Of a stretch of DNA of 64,000 nucleotides, positions 52,149 through 61,685 are shown piece by piece (the stretch's first letter is position 1; the number at the start of each line of letters is the position of its first letter). Both the position numbers and the translations under genes were made by a program. The DNA is taken from NCBI GenBank assembly GCA_023399275.1, contig JAEWQH010000009.1:1-64000 (forward strand), in the 5' to 3' direction. The notes beneath the pieces are model-generated. The model saw only the letters and a program-made list of their open reading frames with translations, was not told where the DNA came from and searched no databases. Source of the stretch: Bacillota bacterium. Lineage in GTDB: Bacteria > Bacillota > Clostridia > Christensenellales > CAG-138.

Positions 52149-53840
52149 CTACATGCGCTCCGGCGCGGCGACCCCGATGAGCCCGAGGCCGATGGCTACG
52201 ACGCGCCTCGTCGCATCCGTCAGCGCAAGCCGCGCCTGCCGAAGGGCCGCGTCGTCCGCCATGATGCGCTGCTCATAGTAAAACTTGTTGAACGCGGCGC
52301 AGATGCCCATGACCGCGCGGGTGACCAGATATGGCTCGTTTTTCTCCATCGCCTCGGCGACAGCATCCGGGAACGCGCCGAGCGCGGCGACCACCGCCGC
52401 AGCCTCCGCGTCCGCCAGCTTGCCGTAGTCCACATCCGCCGGCGTATAGCCCGCCTTGCGCAGCACGGAGCAGGCGCGCGCGTGGGTATACTGCGCGTAG
52501 GGGCCGGTCTCGCCGTCGAAGTTGAGCACCGCATCCCAATCGAACACAACATCCTTGATGCGCCCGTTGTAGAGGCTGTTCCAAATCAGCGCGCCGACGC
52601 CAACCTGCCGCGCGATCGTCTCCTTATCCTCAAGATCGGGGCTCTTTTCGCAGATGATGTCGTAGGTCTTTTCGCAGGCGGCGGCAAGCACATCCCGCAG
52701 CTTGACCATATTGCCCTTTCGGGTGGAAAACGCGCCCTCTGTGCCGGAGACCATGCCAAACGAGACGTGCACGAGATCCTTCGCCCAGTCGTAACCCATC
52801 AGTTCGACCACCTTGAACCACTGCCGAAAATGCAGATCCTGCTGGTAGGCGACGACATAGAGGCACTTGGCAAAATCGTAGGTATCCTTGCGGTAGAGCG
52901 CGGCAGCGATGTCGCGCGTGGCATACAGCGTCGCCCCGTCGGAGCGCAGAATGATGCACGGCGGCATCTTGTACGCGGAAAGATCGACGATCTGCGCGCC
53001 CTGGTCGAGCTTGAGCAGGTGCTTTGCACGCAGCTCGTCCACCACGCGCCCCATCTTGTCGTTGTAAAAGCTCTCGCCGGCGTAGCTGTCGAAGCGCACG
53101 CCGAGGATCTCGTAGACCTGCTCGACCTCCTTGAGCGTGATCGTTTTAAACCACTCAAAGAGCGCCAGCGCCTCCGCGTCCCCGTCCTCGATGCGCTTGA
53201 ACCACGCGCGCGCCTCGTCATCCAGTGCGGGGTTTGCCTCGACTTCCTGATGATAGCGCACGTAGATCTTCACCAGCTCGTCCACGCCGCCGCGGTCGAT
53301 GGTCTCGCGGTCTCCCCAGAGCTGGTAGGCCACGATCATCTTGCCAAACTGCGTGCCCCAGTCACCCAGGTGGTTGATGCCCACGGAGGTGAATCCCATA
53401 TGGTTGTAGATGCGATACAGCGCGGCGCCGATCACCGTCGTGGGCAGATGGCCGATGTGAAACGGCTTTGCGATATTGACGGAAGAGTAGTCGATGCAGA
53501 CATTGCGCCCCTTGCCCCGGTCGGAGCCGCCGTAGCGCGCGCCCTCGGCAAATACGCGCGAGAGCACCGCCTTTGCCTGCGCGCTCCTGTCGAGGTAAAA
53601 GTTCACATAGCCGCCGGCGGGAACCGCGCGCTCGACGCCTTGCGGCAGGATGAGCGCGCCTGCGATCTCGCCCGCAATCACGGGCGGCGCCTTGCGCAGC
53701 GTCTTGGCCAGCTTAAAGCAGGGGAAAGCAAAGTCCCCCATCTCCGGCGCGGGCGGAGTTTCGAGCCAAGTGATCAGTTCCTCCGCGGGGATGCCAGCAG
53801 GGGCGGAGAGCGCAAGGGCGATTGCCTGTTTGAAATCCAT
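52149..53840 (-). CDS. argS: Arginyl-tRNA synthetase
   Basis: Class I synthetase of 563 residues. The N-terminal ADD1 tRNA-binding domain (about 1-100) precedes the HIGH motif in AKPFHIGHLPTTVIG. The KMSKS equivalent is the degenerate STRKGNMVKL, as in many ArgRS. The C-terminal DALR anticodon-binding domain ends with RRVVAIGLGLIGVAAPERM, the usual terminus. The start at 53840 gives the correct ADD1 beginning and lies 42 bp downstream of a near-consensus promoter. It heads the argS-serS-methyltransferase unit and is divergent from ileS. Confidence 0.95.
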   Translation of the reverse strand: MDFKQAIALALSAPAGIPAEELITWLETPPAPEMGDFAFPCFKLAKTLRKAPPVIAGEIAGALILPQGVERAVPAGGYVNFYLDRSAQAKAVLSRVFAEGARYGGSDRGKGRNVCIDYSSVNIAKPFHIGHLPTTVIGAALYRIYNHMGFTSVGINHLGDWGTQFGKMIVAYQLWGDRETIDRGGVDELVKIYVRYHQEVEANPALDDEARAWFKRIEDGDAEALALFEWFKTITLKEVEQVYEILGVRFDSYAGESFYNDKMGRVVDELRAKHLLKLDQGAQIVDLSAYKMPPCIILRSDGATLYATRDIAAALYRKDTYDFAKCLYVVAYQQDLHFRQWFKVVELMGYDWAKDLVHVSFGMVSGTEGAFSTRKGNMVKLRDVLAAACEKTYDIICEKSPDLEDKETIARQVGVGALIWNSLYNGRIKDVVFDWDAVLNFDGETGPYAQYTHARACSVLRKAGYTPADVDYGKLADAEAAAVVAALGAFPDAVAEAMEKNEPYLVTRAVMGICAAFNKFYYEQRIMADDAALRQARLALTDATRRVVAIGLGLIGVAAPERM

Positions 53841-53881
53841 CGATCGTTTCCTTAGTTTTCTGATTCTGTTTGTAATGAATG

Positions 53882-53910
53882 ATTATATCAAAGAAAGCCC
53901 CTTCTGTTAA
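53882..53910 (-). promoter_or_regulatory. Promoter of the argS-serS unit
   Basis: On the minus strand TTAACA (53910-53905), a 17-bp spacer and the extended -10 TGA-TATAAT (53887-53882). Confidence 0.8.
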
Positions 53911-53995
53911 GGGCAAATATATCCGGCCGGATATGGAATCTGTATAAACCGCGGCCGGTTCGCGGTTTATGCACGCGTATTCGGGCGCGCAGCCC

Positions 53996-54024
53996 TTTAC
54001 AAACCGCGCAAAAACCGCTATACT
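53996..54024 (+). promoter_or_regulatory. Promoter of the ileS T-box transcript
   Basis: TTTACA (53996-54001), a 17-bp spacer and TATACT (54019-54024), directly upstream of the T-box leader. Confidence 0.75.
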
Positions 54025-54035
54025 GCATCTGTTAC

Positions 54036-54293
54036 AGCGTTGATCGGGACAGGCCGGTTTCCATAGATTGTCCGCAAGAGCGAGCCGCGTATGGTGCAAG
54101 GCGGCGGCGGGCGGGAAACGCCGGTATCCCCCGTGAGCGCGCACGCCAAAGGCGAGAGCCGAGTAGCGGGCGACGTATCCCCGCGTTAAGGGGACTTGAG
54201 CGGGCGATTCTTTCGCCAAGCAGGGTGGTACCGCGCAGAGCCGATTTCGTGCTTTTCGTCCCTTCTTCTTCGGGGACGGGAGGCCGTTTTTTT
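54036..54293 (+). promoter_or_regulatory. T-box riboswitch (Ile, AUC specifier) upstream of ileS
   Basis: Stem I features include the AGAGCGAGCC region and GGTGCAAG in its distal part. The specifier position just before CCCCGTGAGC reads ATC (54126-54128), an Ile codon. The conserved antiterminator sequence AGGGTGGTACCGCG stands at 54222-54235. A GTCCC/GGGAC hairpin (54258-54277) and seven T (54287-54293) form the terminator part. Uncharged tRNA-Ile should stabilise the antiterminator and allow ileS expression. Confidence 0.92.
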
Positions 54294-54359
54294 ACGCGTT
54301 TTCCGATGCAACCGAGTTTTTTCCCGAATTATGATACGCAAACAAGGAGAGCGAACCGA

Positions 54360-57300
54360 ATGTACAAAAAAGTATCGAGCGAGCTGAATTTTGTCCCGCG
54401 CGAGAAGGAAGTGCTCGCGTTTTGGAATGAGCACCAGATCTTCCAAAAGAGCGTGCGGCTCAGAAAGGGCGCAAAGCCCTACACCTTCTTCGACGGGCCG
54501 CCGACGGCGAACGGCAAGCCGCACATCGGCCATGTACTCACGCGCTCGATCAAGGATATCGTGCCGCGCTATAAGACCATGAAGGGCTTCGACGTGCTGC
54601 GAAAAGCGGGCTGGGATACCCATGGCCTGCCCGTAGAGATCGAGGTGGAAAAGCAGCTCGGCCTCGACGGCAAGGAGCAGATCGAAGCCTACGGCATCGA
54701 ACCGTTCATCAAGGAATGTAAGAAATCGGTCTGGAAATACAAGACCGAGTGGGAGCATATGTCCGACCGCGTCGGCTTCTGGGCGGACATGGAGAACCCC
54801 TACATCACCTACGACAACAACTACATCGAGAGCATCTGGTGGGCGCTCAAGACCATCCACGAAAAAGGCCTGCTCTACAAGGGGCACAAGATCGTCCCCT
54901 ACTGCCCGCGCTGCGGCACGGCGCTGAGCAGCCACGAGGTCGCGCAGGGCTATCACGACGTAAAGGAAACCTCCGCCATCGCGAAGTTCTTCCTGCGGGA
55001 CGAGCCGGATGTTGCGATCCTCGCGTGGACGACCACGCCCTGGACGCTGCCGAGCAACGTCGCCCTCTGCGTCAACACAAACGAGACCTACGCTACCGTC
55101 AGGCAGGGCGGACAGACCTATATCCTCGCGGAAGCGCTGGTGAAAAACGCGCTCGGCGAATCCGCCGAGATCGTCTCCACCTGCAAGGGCGAAGATCTCG
55201 TCGGCACCGAATACGTGCCGCTGTTTGACCTGCCCGTCAACTTCGGCAGCAAGACCGGCTACCGCGTCGTGGCGGACGACTACGTCTCGCTTGAGGACGG
55301 CACCGGCGTCGTCCACATCGCGCCCGCGTTCGGCGAAGACGACGCGCGCGTGGGCAAAAACTGGGAGCTGCCGTTTGTACAGCTCGTCAACGCCAGCGGC
55401 CACATGACCGGCGGCACGCCCTGGGACGGGCTCTTCGTCAAAGACGCGGACAAGCCCATCCTCGACGAACTGGAGCGCACGGGCAAGCTCTTTGCCGCGC
55501 TGCCGTTTGAGCACAGCTATCCTTTCTGCTGGCGCTGCGACACGCCGCTGATCTACTACGCCAGAGAGAGCTGGTTTATCCGCATGACTGCGGTGAAGCA
55601 GAAGCTCATCGCCTTCAACCGCAGCGTCAACTGGATTCCAGAGACGATCAAGGAAGGCCGCATGGGCAATTTCCTCGAAAACGTGATCGACTGGAGCGTC
55701 TCGCGCGAGCGCTACTGGGGCACGCCGCTGCCGGTCTGGATGTGTGAATGCGGCCATGTGCACGTGGTCGGCTCCCGCGAGGAGCTCACGCGGCTCGACC
55801 CCTCCGTCTCCCCCGACATCGAGCTGCATAAACCCTACATCGACGAGGTGACCTTTCCCTGCCCCAAGTGCGGCAAGACGATGAAGCGCGAGCCGGTGGT
55901 GATCGACTGCTGGTTCGACAGTGGGGCCATGCCCTTTGCGCAGTGGCACTATCCATTCGAAAACAAAGAGGAGTTCGAGCGGCGTTACCCCGCGCAGTTC
56001 ATCAGCGAGGCCATCGACCAGACGCGCGGTTGGTTCTACTCGCTGCTGGCCATCTCCACCTGCCTCTTCGATGAAGCAGCGTTCCAAAACTGCATCGTCA
56101 TGGGCCACGTGCAGGATATGGAAGGCCGCAAGATGAGCAAGCACCTCGGCAACGTGGTCGATCCCTGGACGGTGCTCGACGCGCAGGGTGCGGACGCGGT
56201 GCGCTGGTATTTCTACATCGGCTCCATGCCGTGGCTGCCCAGCCGTTTTTCGGCGGAAGCGGTCAGCGAAGCACAGCGGAAGTTCATCGGCACGTTTTGG
56301 AACACCTACGCCTTCTACATCCTCTATGCGGAGATCGACCGGTTCGATCCCACGCAATACCGGCTTGCGGACTGCGCGCTCTCCGAGATGGACCGCTGGC
56401 TGCTCTCGCGGCTCAACACACTGGTCAAGACCGTGGACGGCCACCTCGACAAGCTGCGCATCACGGAGGGCGGGCGCGCGCTGCAGGCGTTTTCGGACGA
56501 ACTCTCCAACTGGTATGTCCGCCGCTGCCGCGAGCGTTACTGGGGCAGCGAGATGACCGGAGACAAGATCGCGGCGTACATGACGCTGTTTACCGCCCTG
56601 CAGACGCTGACGCTGCTGAGCGCGCCGTTTTTGCCGTTTATGACGGAGGAAATCTACCAAAATCTCGTGCGCAGCGTAGACCACGGCGCGCCGGAGAGCG
56701 TCCACTTCTGCGACTATCCCGTCGCGGATGAAAGCCGCATCGACGCGGAGCTGGAGGCGAATATGGCACGCGTGCTGGACATCGTCACGCTCGGCCGTGC
56801 CGCCCGCAACGACGGCAGCGTCAAAACCCGCCAGCCGCTGGCGCGGATGTACATCCAGGGGGAACCGCTGGGTGAGCACTACGTCAGGATCATCACCGAG
56901 GAGCTCAACGTCAAGCAGGCGGAGTTCGTCGCGGACGCGTCGGGCTTTCTGAGCTACCAGGTCAAGCCGCAGCTCAAAACGCTCGGCCCGCGCTACGGCA
57001 AGCTCCTGCCGAAGATCGGCGCACACCTGAGCGCACAGGGTGTCGGCAACGCGGTGGTCAAGGCGCACGCCGCCGGCCAGAATTACGAGACGACCATCGA
57101 AGAGGTCTTCGTCGTGCTTGGCCCTGAGGACGTGCTCGTCTCCACCGGCAAGGCGGACGGCTTCGTCGCCGCGACGGATGAGGACACCATCGTGGTGCTC
57201 GATACCAAGCTCACGCCGGAGCTCATCGACGAAGGGTTTGTGCGCGAGCTGATCAGCAAGGTGCAGACCATGCGCAAGGAAGCAGGCTTCGAGGTGAGCG

Positions 57301-57476
57301 ACCACATCGCGCTCTCCTACGAGGGCAGCGCGCGAATCGGGGACATCTTCGCCCGCTTTGGGGACGAGATCCTTTCCGAAACGCTCGGCGACGCGCTGAT
57401 CCGCGGCGCGCAGGGCTACACGAAAGCATGGGATGTCAACAAGGAAACCGTCACTCTCGGCGTGGAACGCAGGTAA
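54360..57476 (+). CDS. ileS: Isoleucyl-tRNA synthetase, type 2-like
   Basis: Class I synthetase of 1038 residues with an editing domain. The HIGH motif is GKPHIGHVLTRSIKD, and GWDTHGLPVEIEVEK follows. The editing domain has AWTTTPWTLPSNVAL. The signature loop reads KMSKHLGN, with His in place of the last Ser. Length, the GWDTHGLPVEIEVE block and the absence of a C-terminal four-Cys zinc finger place it with type 2 (eukaryote-like) IleRS, a form linked to low mupirocin sensitivity in characterised members. The start at 54360 has RBS AAGGAGAG, spacing 9. Controlled by the T-box before it. Confidence 0.95.
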   Translation: MYKKVSSELNFVPREKEVLAFWNEHQIFQKSVRLRKGAKPYTFFDGPPTANGKPHIGHVLTRSIKDIVPRYKTMKGFDVLRKAGWDTHGLPVEIEVEKQLGLDGKEQIEAYGIEPFIKECKKSVWKYKTEWEHMSDRVGFWADMENPYITYDNNYIESIWWALKTIHEKGLLYKGHKIVPYCPRCGTALSSHEVAQGYHDVKETSAIAKFFLRDEPDVAILAWTTTPWTLPSNVALCVNTNETYATVRQGGQTYILAEALVKNALGESAEIVSTCKGEDLVGTEYVPLFDLPVNFGSKTGYRVVADDYVSLEDGTGVVHIAPAFGEDDARVGKNWELPFVQLVNASGHMTGGTPWDGLFVKDADKPILDELERTGKLFAALPFEHSYPFCWRCDTPLIYYARESWFIRMTAVKQKLIAFNRSVNWIPETIKEGRMGNFLENVIDWSVSRERYWGTPLPVWMCECGHVHVVGSREELTRLDPSVSPDIELHKPYIDEVTFPCPKCGKTMKREPVVIDCWFDSGAMPFAQWHYPFENKEEFERRYPAQFISEAIDQTRGWFYSLLAISTCLFDEAAFQNCIVMGHVQDMEGRKMSKHLGNVVDPWTVLDAQGADAVRWYFYIGSMPWLPSRFSAEAVSEAQRKFIGTFWNTYAFYILYAEIDRFDPTQYRLADCALSEMDRWLLSRLNTLVKTVDGHLDKLRITEGGRALQAFSDELSNWYVRRCRERYWGSEMTGDKIAAYMTLFTALQTLTLLSAPFLPFMTEEIYQNLVRSVDHGAPESVHFCDYPVADESRIDAELEANMARVLDIVTLGRAARNDGSVKTRQPLARMYIQGEPLGEHYVRIITEELNVKQAEFVADASGFLSYQVKPQLKTLGPRYGKLLPKIGAHLSAQGVGNAVVKAHAAGQNYETTIEEVFVVLGPEDVLVSTGKADGFVAATDEDTIVVLDTKLTPELIDEGFVRELISKVQTMRKEAGFEVSDHIALSYEGSARIGDIFARFGDEILSETLGDALIRGAQGYTKAWDVNKETVTLGVERR

Positions 57477-57557
57477 AAATACGCCCGGGCTTTGCCCGCC
57501 AAAACGGTTCCTTCGCGCCAATGATTCAAAAAAATGATGCCATTGCTGCATTTTTGC

Positions 57558-57587
57558 TTGACAAACGTCGGTGCGATTGATTAAAAT
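57558..57587 (+). promoter_or_regulatory. Promoter of the leuA T-box transcript
   Basis: Perfect TTGACA (57558-57563), an 18-bp spacer and TAAAAT (57582-57587). Confidence 0.75.
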
Positions 57588-57604
57588 AGCGGCAATATCC
57601 CATA

Positions 57605-57876
57605 TGACCCCAAAAGCGACGAAGGGAACAAGACGCGGTCTCCCCCGCTTAGAGAACCGGCGGTTGGTGCAAGCCGGTGCGGCAGTCCGTGTGTATGGCT
57701 CATCCCGGAGCTTTTTGCCTGAATGATTGCATTAGGGCGAAACGATTGACCCCGTTACCGGTCTCGGCCTTGTTGGAGGCTATCGAGGGCCGACCGGGAG
57801 AACCGGCGGCCGAACCAGGGTGGTACCGCGTTGACACACGCCCCTGACCAAAAGAATTTGGTCAGGGGCGTTTTTT
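57605..57876 (+). promoter_or_regulatory. T-box riboswitch (Leu, CUC specifier) upstream of leuA
   Basis: The distal stem I motif is GGTTGGTGCAAGCC. The specifier reads CTC (57699-57701) directly before ATCCCGGAGC, a Leu codon. The antiterminator sequence AGGGTGGTACCGCG is at 57817-57830. The terminator is perfect: CGCCCCTGACCAAA (57839-57852) pairs with TTTGGTCAGGGGCG (57857-57870), followed by six T. Uncharged tRNA-Leu should switch leuA on. Confidence 0.94.
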
Positions 57877-57911
57877 CGTTCTCTGGCCGCCATGAACAGG
57901 AGGAGCTTGCC

Positions 57912-59609
57912 ATGAACACATTTGAGAAGTACATCCCGTTTGAGCCGATCACGCTGCCGAACCGCACGTGGCCGGACAAGCGCATCACGCGCGCCCCCGC
58001 CTGGTGCTCCGTCGACCTGCGGGACGGTAACCAGGCGCTCGTGGACCCGATGAGTGTGGAGGAGAAGCTGCGCCTGTTTCACACGCTCGTGGACGTCGGG
58101 CTCAAGGAGATCGAAGTCGGCTTCCCCTCGGCATCCGAAACCGAGTTCACCTTTATCCGCACGCTGATCGAGGGCGGCCATATCCCGGACGACGTGACGA
58201 TCCAGGTGCTGGTGCAGGCGCGCGCGCACCTGATCGAGCGGACCTTTGAGGCCATCGCCGGCGCAAAGAACGTGATCCTGCACTTCTATAACTCCACCTC
58301 GACGCTCCAGCGCAAGGTCGTCTTCCGCATGGAGATGGACGGCATCGTGGGCATCGCGGTGGAGGCGGCGCGGCTGATCCGGACGCTGGCGGCGCCGGTG
58401 ATCGCATCCGGCGTCAACCTGCGCTATGAATACTCGCCCGAGTCCTTTATGGGAACGGAGATGGACAACGCCGTTTTGATCTGCCGGCGCGTCATGGAGG
58501 AGCTCGGCGCAACGCCGGAGAACAAGATCATCCTCAACCTGCCCTCCACGGTGGAAAACTGCATGCCAAACTACTTTGCCGACGAGATCGAATACTTCAT
58601 CGGATCGCTGCCCAATCGGGGCAGTGCCATCATCTCGCTGCATCCGCATAACGACCGCGGCTGCGGCGTGGCGACCGCCGAGATGGGCCTGCTCGCAGGC
58701 GCAGACCGCGTGGAAGGCACGCTCTTTGGAAACGGCGAGCGCACGGGCAACGTAGATCTGGTCACGCTGGCCATGAATATGTTTACCCAGCGGATTGACC
58801 CCGAGCTGGATTTCTCCGACATCAACCGCGTCAAGGAAGTCTACGAAAGCGTCACCAGAATGCGGGTTGGCGAGCGCCAGCCCTACGCGGGCGAGCTGGT
58901 CTTCACCGCATTCTCCGGTTCCCATCAGGACGCGATCAACAAGGGCTTCCAATACATGAAGGAGACGAAGAGCGCGCTCTGGGAGGTGCCATATCTGCCG
59001 ATCGACCCCGCCGACGTAGGGCGGCAGTACGAGCCGATCATCCGCATCAACAGCCAGTCCGGCAAGGGCGGCGCGGCGTTCATCATGCAGCAGAACTTCG
59101 GCTACGACCTGCCAAAGCCGATGCATCCCGAGTTTGGCTCGGTGGTGCAGAGGGAGACCGACCGGGTCGGCAAGGAGCTCAAGCCGGAGCGCGTGTTTGA
59201 GCTCTTCAAGACGGAGTATGTGGACATCGACGCGCCGTACCGGCTCGTTCGCCATTCGTTTGCGGAGACGACGGACGCCGAGGGCAACTCCCACGTGTCC
59301 TTTGCGGGCACGCTCGCGCACAAAGACACGGTGTTCGAAGTGGCCGGCGAGGGCAACGGCCCCATCGACGCGTTCTTCAACGCCATCCGCGGGCAAAAGA
59401 TGGATCGCTTTACGTTCATCGACTACAAGGAGCACGCCGTACGCAGCGGGTCGGACTCCATGGCGGTTGCATACATCCACCTGCGCGGGCAGGATGGCAA
59501 GGATGTCTTCGGCGTCGGCGTTTCGCACAACATCAGCCTGGCTCCCCTGCGCGGCATCCTCTCCGCCATCAACCGCGCAAAGCGGCTGGAGCACGCGTCA
59601 AAGGCGTAA
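57912..59609 (+). CDS. leuA: 2-isopropylmalate synthase
   Basis: First committed enzyme of leucine synthesis: condenses acetyl-CoA with 2-oxoisovalerate. 565 residues, the longer type 2 form. The catalytic TIM barrel has CSVDLRDGNQALVDPM for metal and substrate, FGNGERTGNVDL, and the metal-binding HPHND in SLHPHNDRGCG. The C-terminal 120 residues (FEVAGEGNGPIDAFFNAIR) are the LeuA_dimer domain that mediates leucine feedback. The start at 57912 has RBS AGGAGGAG. A T-box with a Leu specifier precedes it, so both enzyme activity and expression sense leucine. No other leu gene is adjacent on the right. Confidence 0.95.
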   Translation: MNTFEKYIPFEPITLPNRTWPDKRITRAPAWCSVDLRDGNQALVDPMSVEEKLRLFHTLVDVGLKEIEVGFPSASETEFTFIRTLIEGGHIPDDVTIQVLVQARAHLIERTFEAIAGAKNVILHFYNSTSTLQRKVVFRMEMDGIVGIAVEAARLIRTLAAPVIASGVNLRYEYSPESFMGTEMDNAVLICRRVMEELGATPENKIILNLPSTVENCMPNYFADEIEYFIGSLPNRGSAIISLHPHNDRGCGVATAEMGLLAGADRVEGTLFGNGERTGNVDLVTLAMNMFTQRIDPELDFSDINRVKEVYESVTRMRVGERQPYAGELVFTAFSGSHQDAINKGFQYMKETKSALWEVPYLPIDPADVGRQYEPIIRINSQSGKGGAAFIMQQNFGYDLPKPMHPEFGSVVQRETDRVGKELKPERVFELFKTEYVDIDAPYRLVRHSFAETTDAEGNSHVSFAGTLAHKDTVFEVAGEGNGPIDAFFNAIRGQKMDRFTFIDYKEHAVRSGSDSMAVAYIHLRGQDGKDVFGVGVSHNISLAPLRGILSAINRAKRLEHASKA

Positions 59610-59623
59610 GCGGGCGATATGCA

Positions 59624-59656
59624 AAGACGGCAGGCATACCGCCCGCCGTCTTTTGT
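59624..59656. terminator. Terminator between convergent leuA and htpG
   Basis: AAAGACGGC (59624-59632) and GCCGTCTTT (59646-59654) pair perfectly over 9 bp with T or A runs on both strands. Confidence 0.85.
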
Positions 59657-59666
59657 TACCCTTCGA

Positions 59667-61547
59667 TTATACCATCAGCTCACAGATGGCGTTGGAGAAC
59701 GCAACCGGATCTTCGACGGGCAGCCCCTCGATGAGCAGCGCCTGGTCGTAGAGCAGGTTTGCGTATTTGCCTACACGCGCGTCATCCGCCCCCAGCCCGG
59801 CGAGCACGCCGAACACCGGGTGCGCGGGGTTGATCTCCAGCACGCGCTCGGCCTTGACCGAGCCATCCGACACCGGCATGCTGGCGAGCACCTTCTCCAT
59901 TTCGATGGAAAGCGGGCCGTCGCTGGTCAGGCACACGGGCGAGCTCTTGAGCCGGTCGCTCAGCCGCACGTCCTTGACCTTTCCGGCGAGCGCAGCCTTG
60001 AGCGCCGAGAGGATATCCTTGTGCTCCTCCTGCGCGCGTTCCTGCGCACGCTTCTCCTCGTCTGAAACGAGGTTGAGATCCGCGTCGGAGACCGACTTAA
60101 ACGTCTTTTCCAGATAGGTACCGAGCATACGCACGGCAAATTCGTCCACATCGTCCGTCATGCAGAGGATATCGTAGCCCTGATCGCGCACGCGTTCGGT
60201 CTGCGGCAGCTTTACGGCGCGCTCCACCGTCTCCGCGCTGACATAGTAGATGTACTTTTGATCCTCTTTCATCGCGTCTACATATTCTTTGAGCGAGACG
60301 AGTTTGTTCTGCGCCGCGCTGTGGTAGAGCACGAGATCGGAGAGGAAATCCTTGTTCATGCCGTAGTCGCTGTACAGACCGTACTTGATCGGCAGGCGAA
60401 AGCTTTTGTAGAACGCTTCATACTTCTCGCGGTCGTTGTCCATGAGCTTCTTAAGCTCGCTCTTGATCCGCTTTTTCAGCGTGACGGCGATGGTCTTGAG
60501 CTGTCGGTCGTGCTGCAGCAGTTCGCGCGAGATATTCAGCGACAGATCGCTCGAATCCACGAGCCCGCTGACAAAGCCGAAGTAGTCCGGCAGCAGGTCC
60601 GCGCATTTCTCCATGATCAGCACGCCGCTGGAATAGAGCTGCAAGCCGCGCTGAAACTCCTTGGCGTAGAAGTCGTAGGGCGGATTCTTCGGTATGAAGA
60701 GCAGCGCATCGTAGCTGACCACGCCCTCGCCGCTGAAGTGGATGGTGAGCAGCGGATCCTCGTAGTCGTGGAATTTGCTCTTGTAGAACTCGTTGTAGTC
60801 CGCCTTCTTGAGTTCGCTCTTCGGCCGCTTCCAGAGCGGGATCATGCTGTTGAGCGTCTCATCCTCGGTGATGGTCTCCGTATCCTTCGGATCGCCGTTC
60901 TTCGGGCGCGTGTGCGTGGTCTCCATGCGGACAGGATAGCGGATATAGTCCGAATACTGCTTGACCAGCGAAGAGATCGTATACTGATCGAGAAAGCGGT
61001 CATACTGTTCGTCGTCCGTGTTGGGTTTGATCTCGAGCGTGATGATCGTTCCGCTGTCGGGCTTCTCCGCCTTGGTGATGGTGTAGCCGTCGCGCCCCGC
61101 GCTCTCCCAGAGCCACGCCTCGTCGCTGCCATAGGCGCGCGAGAGCACCTTGACCTTATCCGCCACCATAAATGCCGAGTAGAACCCGACGCCAAACTGA
61201 CCGATGATATCCACCGCGTCGCCGGTATCATGCTCTTTTTTAAAAGCAAGCGTGCCGCTCTTGGCGATGGTGCCGAGGTTTTCGTCGAGCTCCTCCTTCG
61301 TCATGCCAATGCCGTTGTCGGCAAGGGTCAGGATGCGCTTGTCCTTATCCGCCGTGATGCGGATCTCGAAATCTTCGCGGTTTTTACCGACCTTGTCGTC
61401 CGTCAGCGAGAGGAAGTAGAGCTTATCGATCGCATCGCTGGCATTGCTGATGAGCTCGCGCAGAAAGATCTCCTTGTGCGTGTAGATGCTGTCGATCATC
61501 AGGTCGAGAATGCGCCTCGATTCCGCCTTGAATTGTTTCTTTGCCAT
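59667..61547 (-). CDS. htpG: Hsp90-family molecular chaperone HtpG
   Basis: ATP-dependent cytosolic chaperone of 626 residues (E. coli HtpG 624). The N-terminal GHKL ATPase domain has ELISNASDAIDKL, LADNGIGMTKEEL and GQFGVGFYSAFMV. The middle domain carries the conserved catalytic Arg in LNISRELLQ. The C-terminal dimerisation domain is complete. The start at 61547 (MAKKQFKAES) has RBS GGAGG; an in-frame codon 45 bp upstream lies in the CIRCE element and is not a likely start. A perfect CIRCE lies 40 bp before the gene, so HrcA should repress it. Confidence 0.97.
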   Translation of the reverse strand: MAKKQFKAESRRILDLMIDSIYTHKEIFLRELISNASDAIDKLYFLSLTDDKVGKNREDFEIRITADKDKRILTLADNGIGMTKEELDENLGTIAKSGTLAFKKEHDTGDAVDIIGQFGVGFYSAFMVADKVKVLSRAYGSDEAWLWESAGRDGYTITKAEKPDSGTIITLEIKPNTDDEQYDRFLDQYTISSLVKQYSDYIRYPVRMETTHTRPKNGDPKDTETITEDETLNSMIPLWKRPKSELKKADYNEFYKSKFHDYEDPLLTIHFSGEGVVSYDALLFIPKNPPYDFYAKEFQRGLQLYSSGVLIMEKCADLLPDYFGFVSGLVDSSDLSLNISRELLQHDRQLKTIAVTLKKRIKSELKKLMDNDREKYEAFYKSFRLPIKYGLYSDYGMNKDFLSDLVLYHSAAQNKLVSLKEYVDAMKEDQKYIYYVSAETVERAVKLPQTERVRDQGYDILCMTDDVDEFAVRMLGTYLEKTFKSVSDADLNLVSDEEKRAQERAQEEHKDILSALKAALAGKVKDVRLSDRLKSSPVCLTSDGPLSIEMEKVLASMPVSDGSVKAERVLEINPAHPVFGVLAGLGADDARVGKYANLLYDQALLIEGLPVEDPVAFSNAICELMV

Positions 61548-61585
61548 GAAAAGTGCGCCTCCGTCATGAATTGCAGATACATTTG

Positions 61586-61612
61586 TTAGCACTCTATATG
61601 AATGAGTGCTAA
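61586..61612. promoter_or_regulatory. CIRCE element (HrcA operator) upstream of htpG
   Basis: TTAGCACTC-N9-GAGTGCTAA, a perfect match to the CIRCE consensus with the canonical 9-bp spacer, 39 bp upstream of the htpG start codon. Confidence 0.96.
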
Positions 61613-61685
61613 TCTAGCATACTACGCCGCCGGGCTGTTTTCAAGCGCACGCGCGCGCTTCCACAATATGTTCACATTTACGCGC

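Noticed and set aside
54186..57551. Open frame of more than 1100 codons on the minus strand opposite ileS
   Set aside because: It mirrors the codon structure of ileS, which has all IleRS motifs and a T-box. The antisense product has no family match I recognise.
57477..57557. GGGC/GCCC hairpin after ileS as a terminator
   Set aside because: The stem is only about 4-5 bp and no T-run follows, so I do not call it; read-through into the next leader remains possible.
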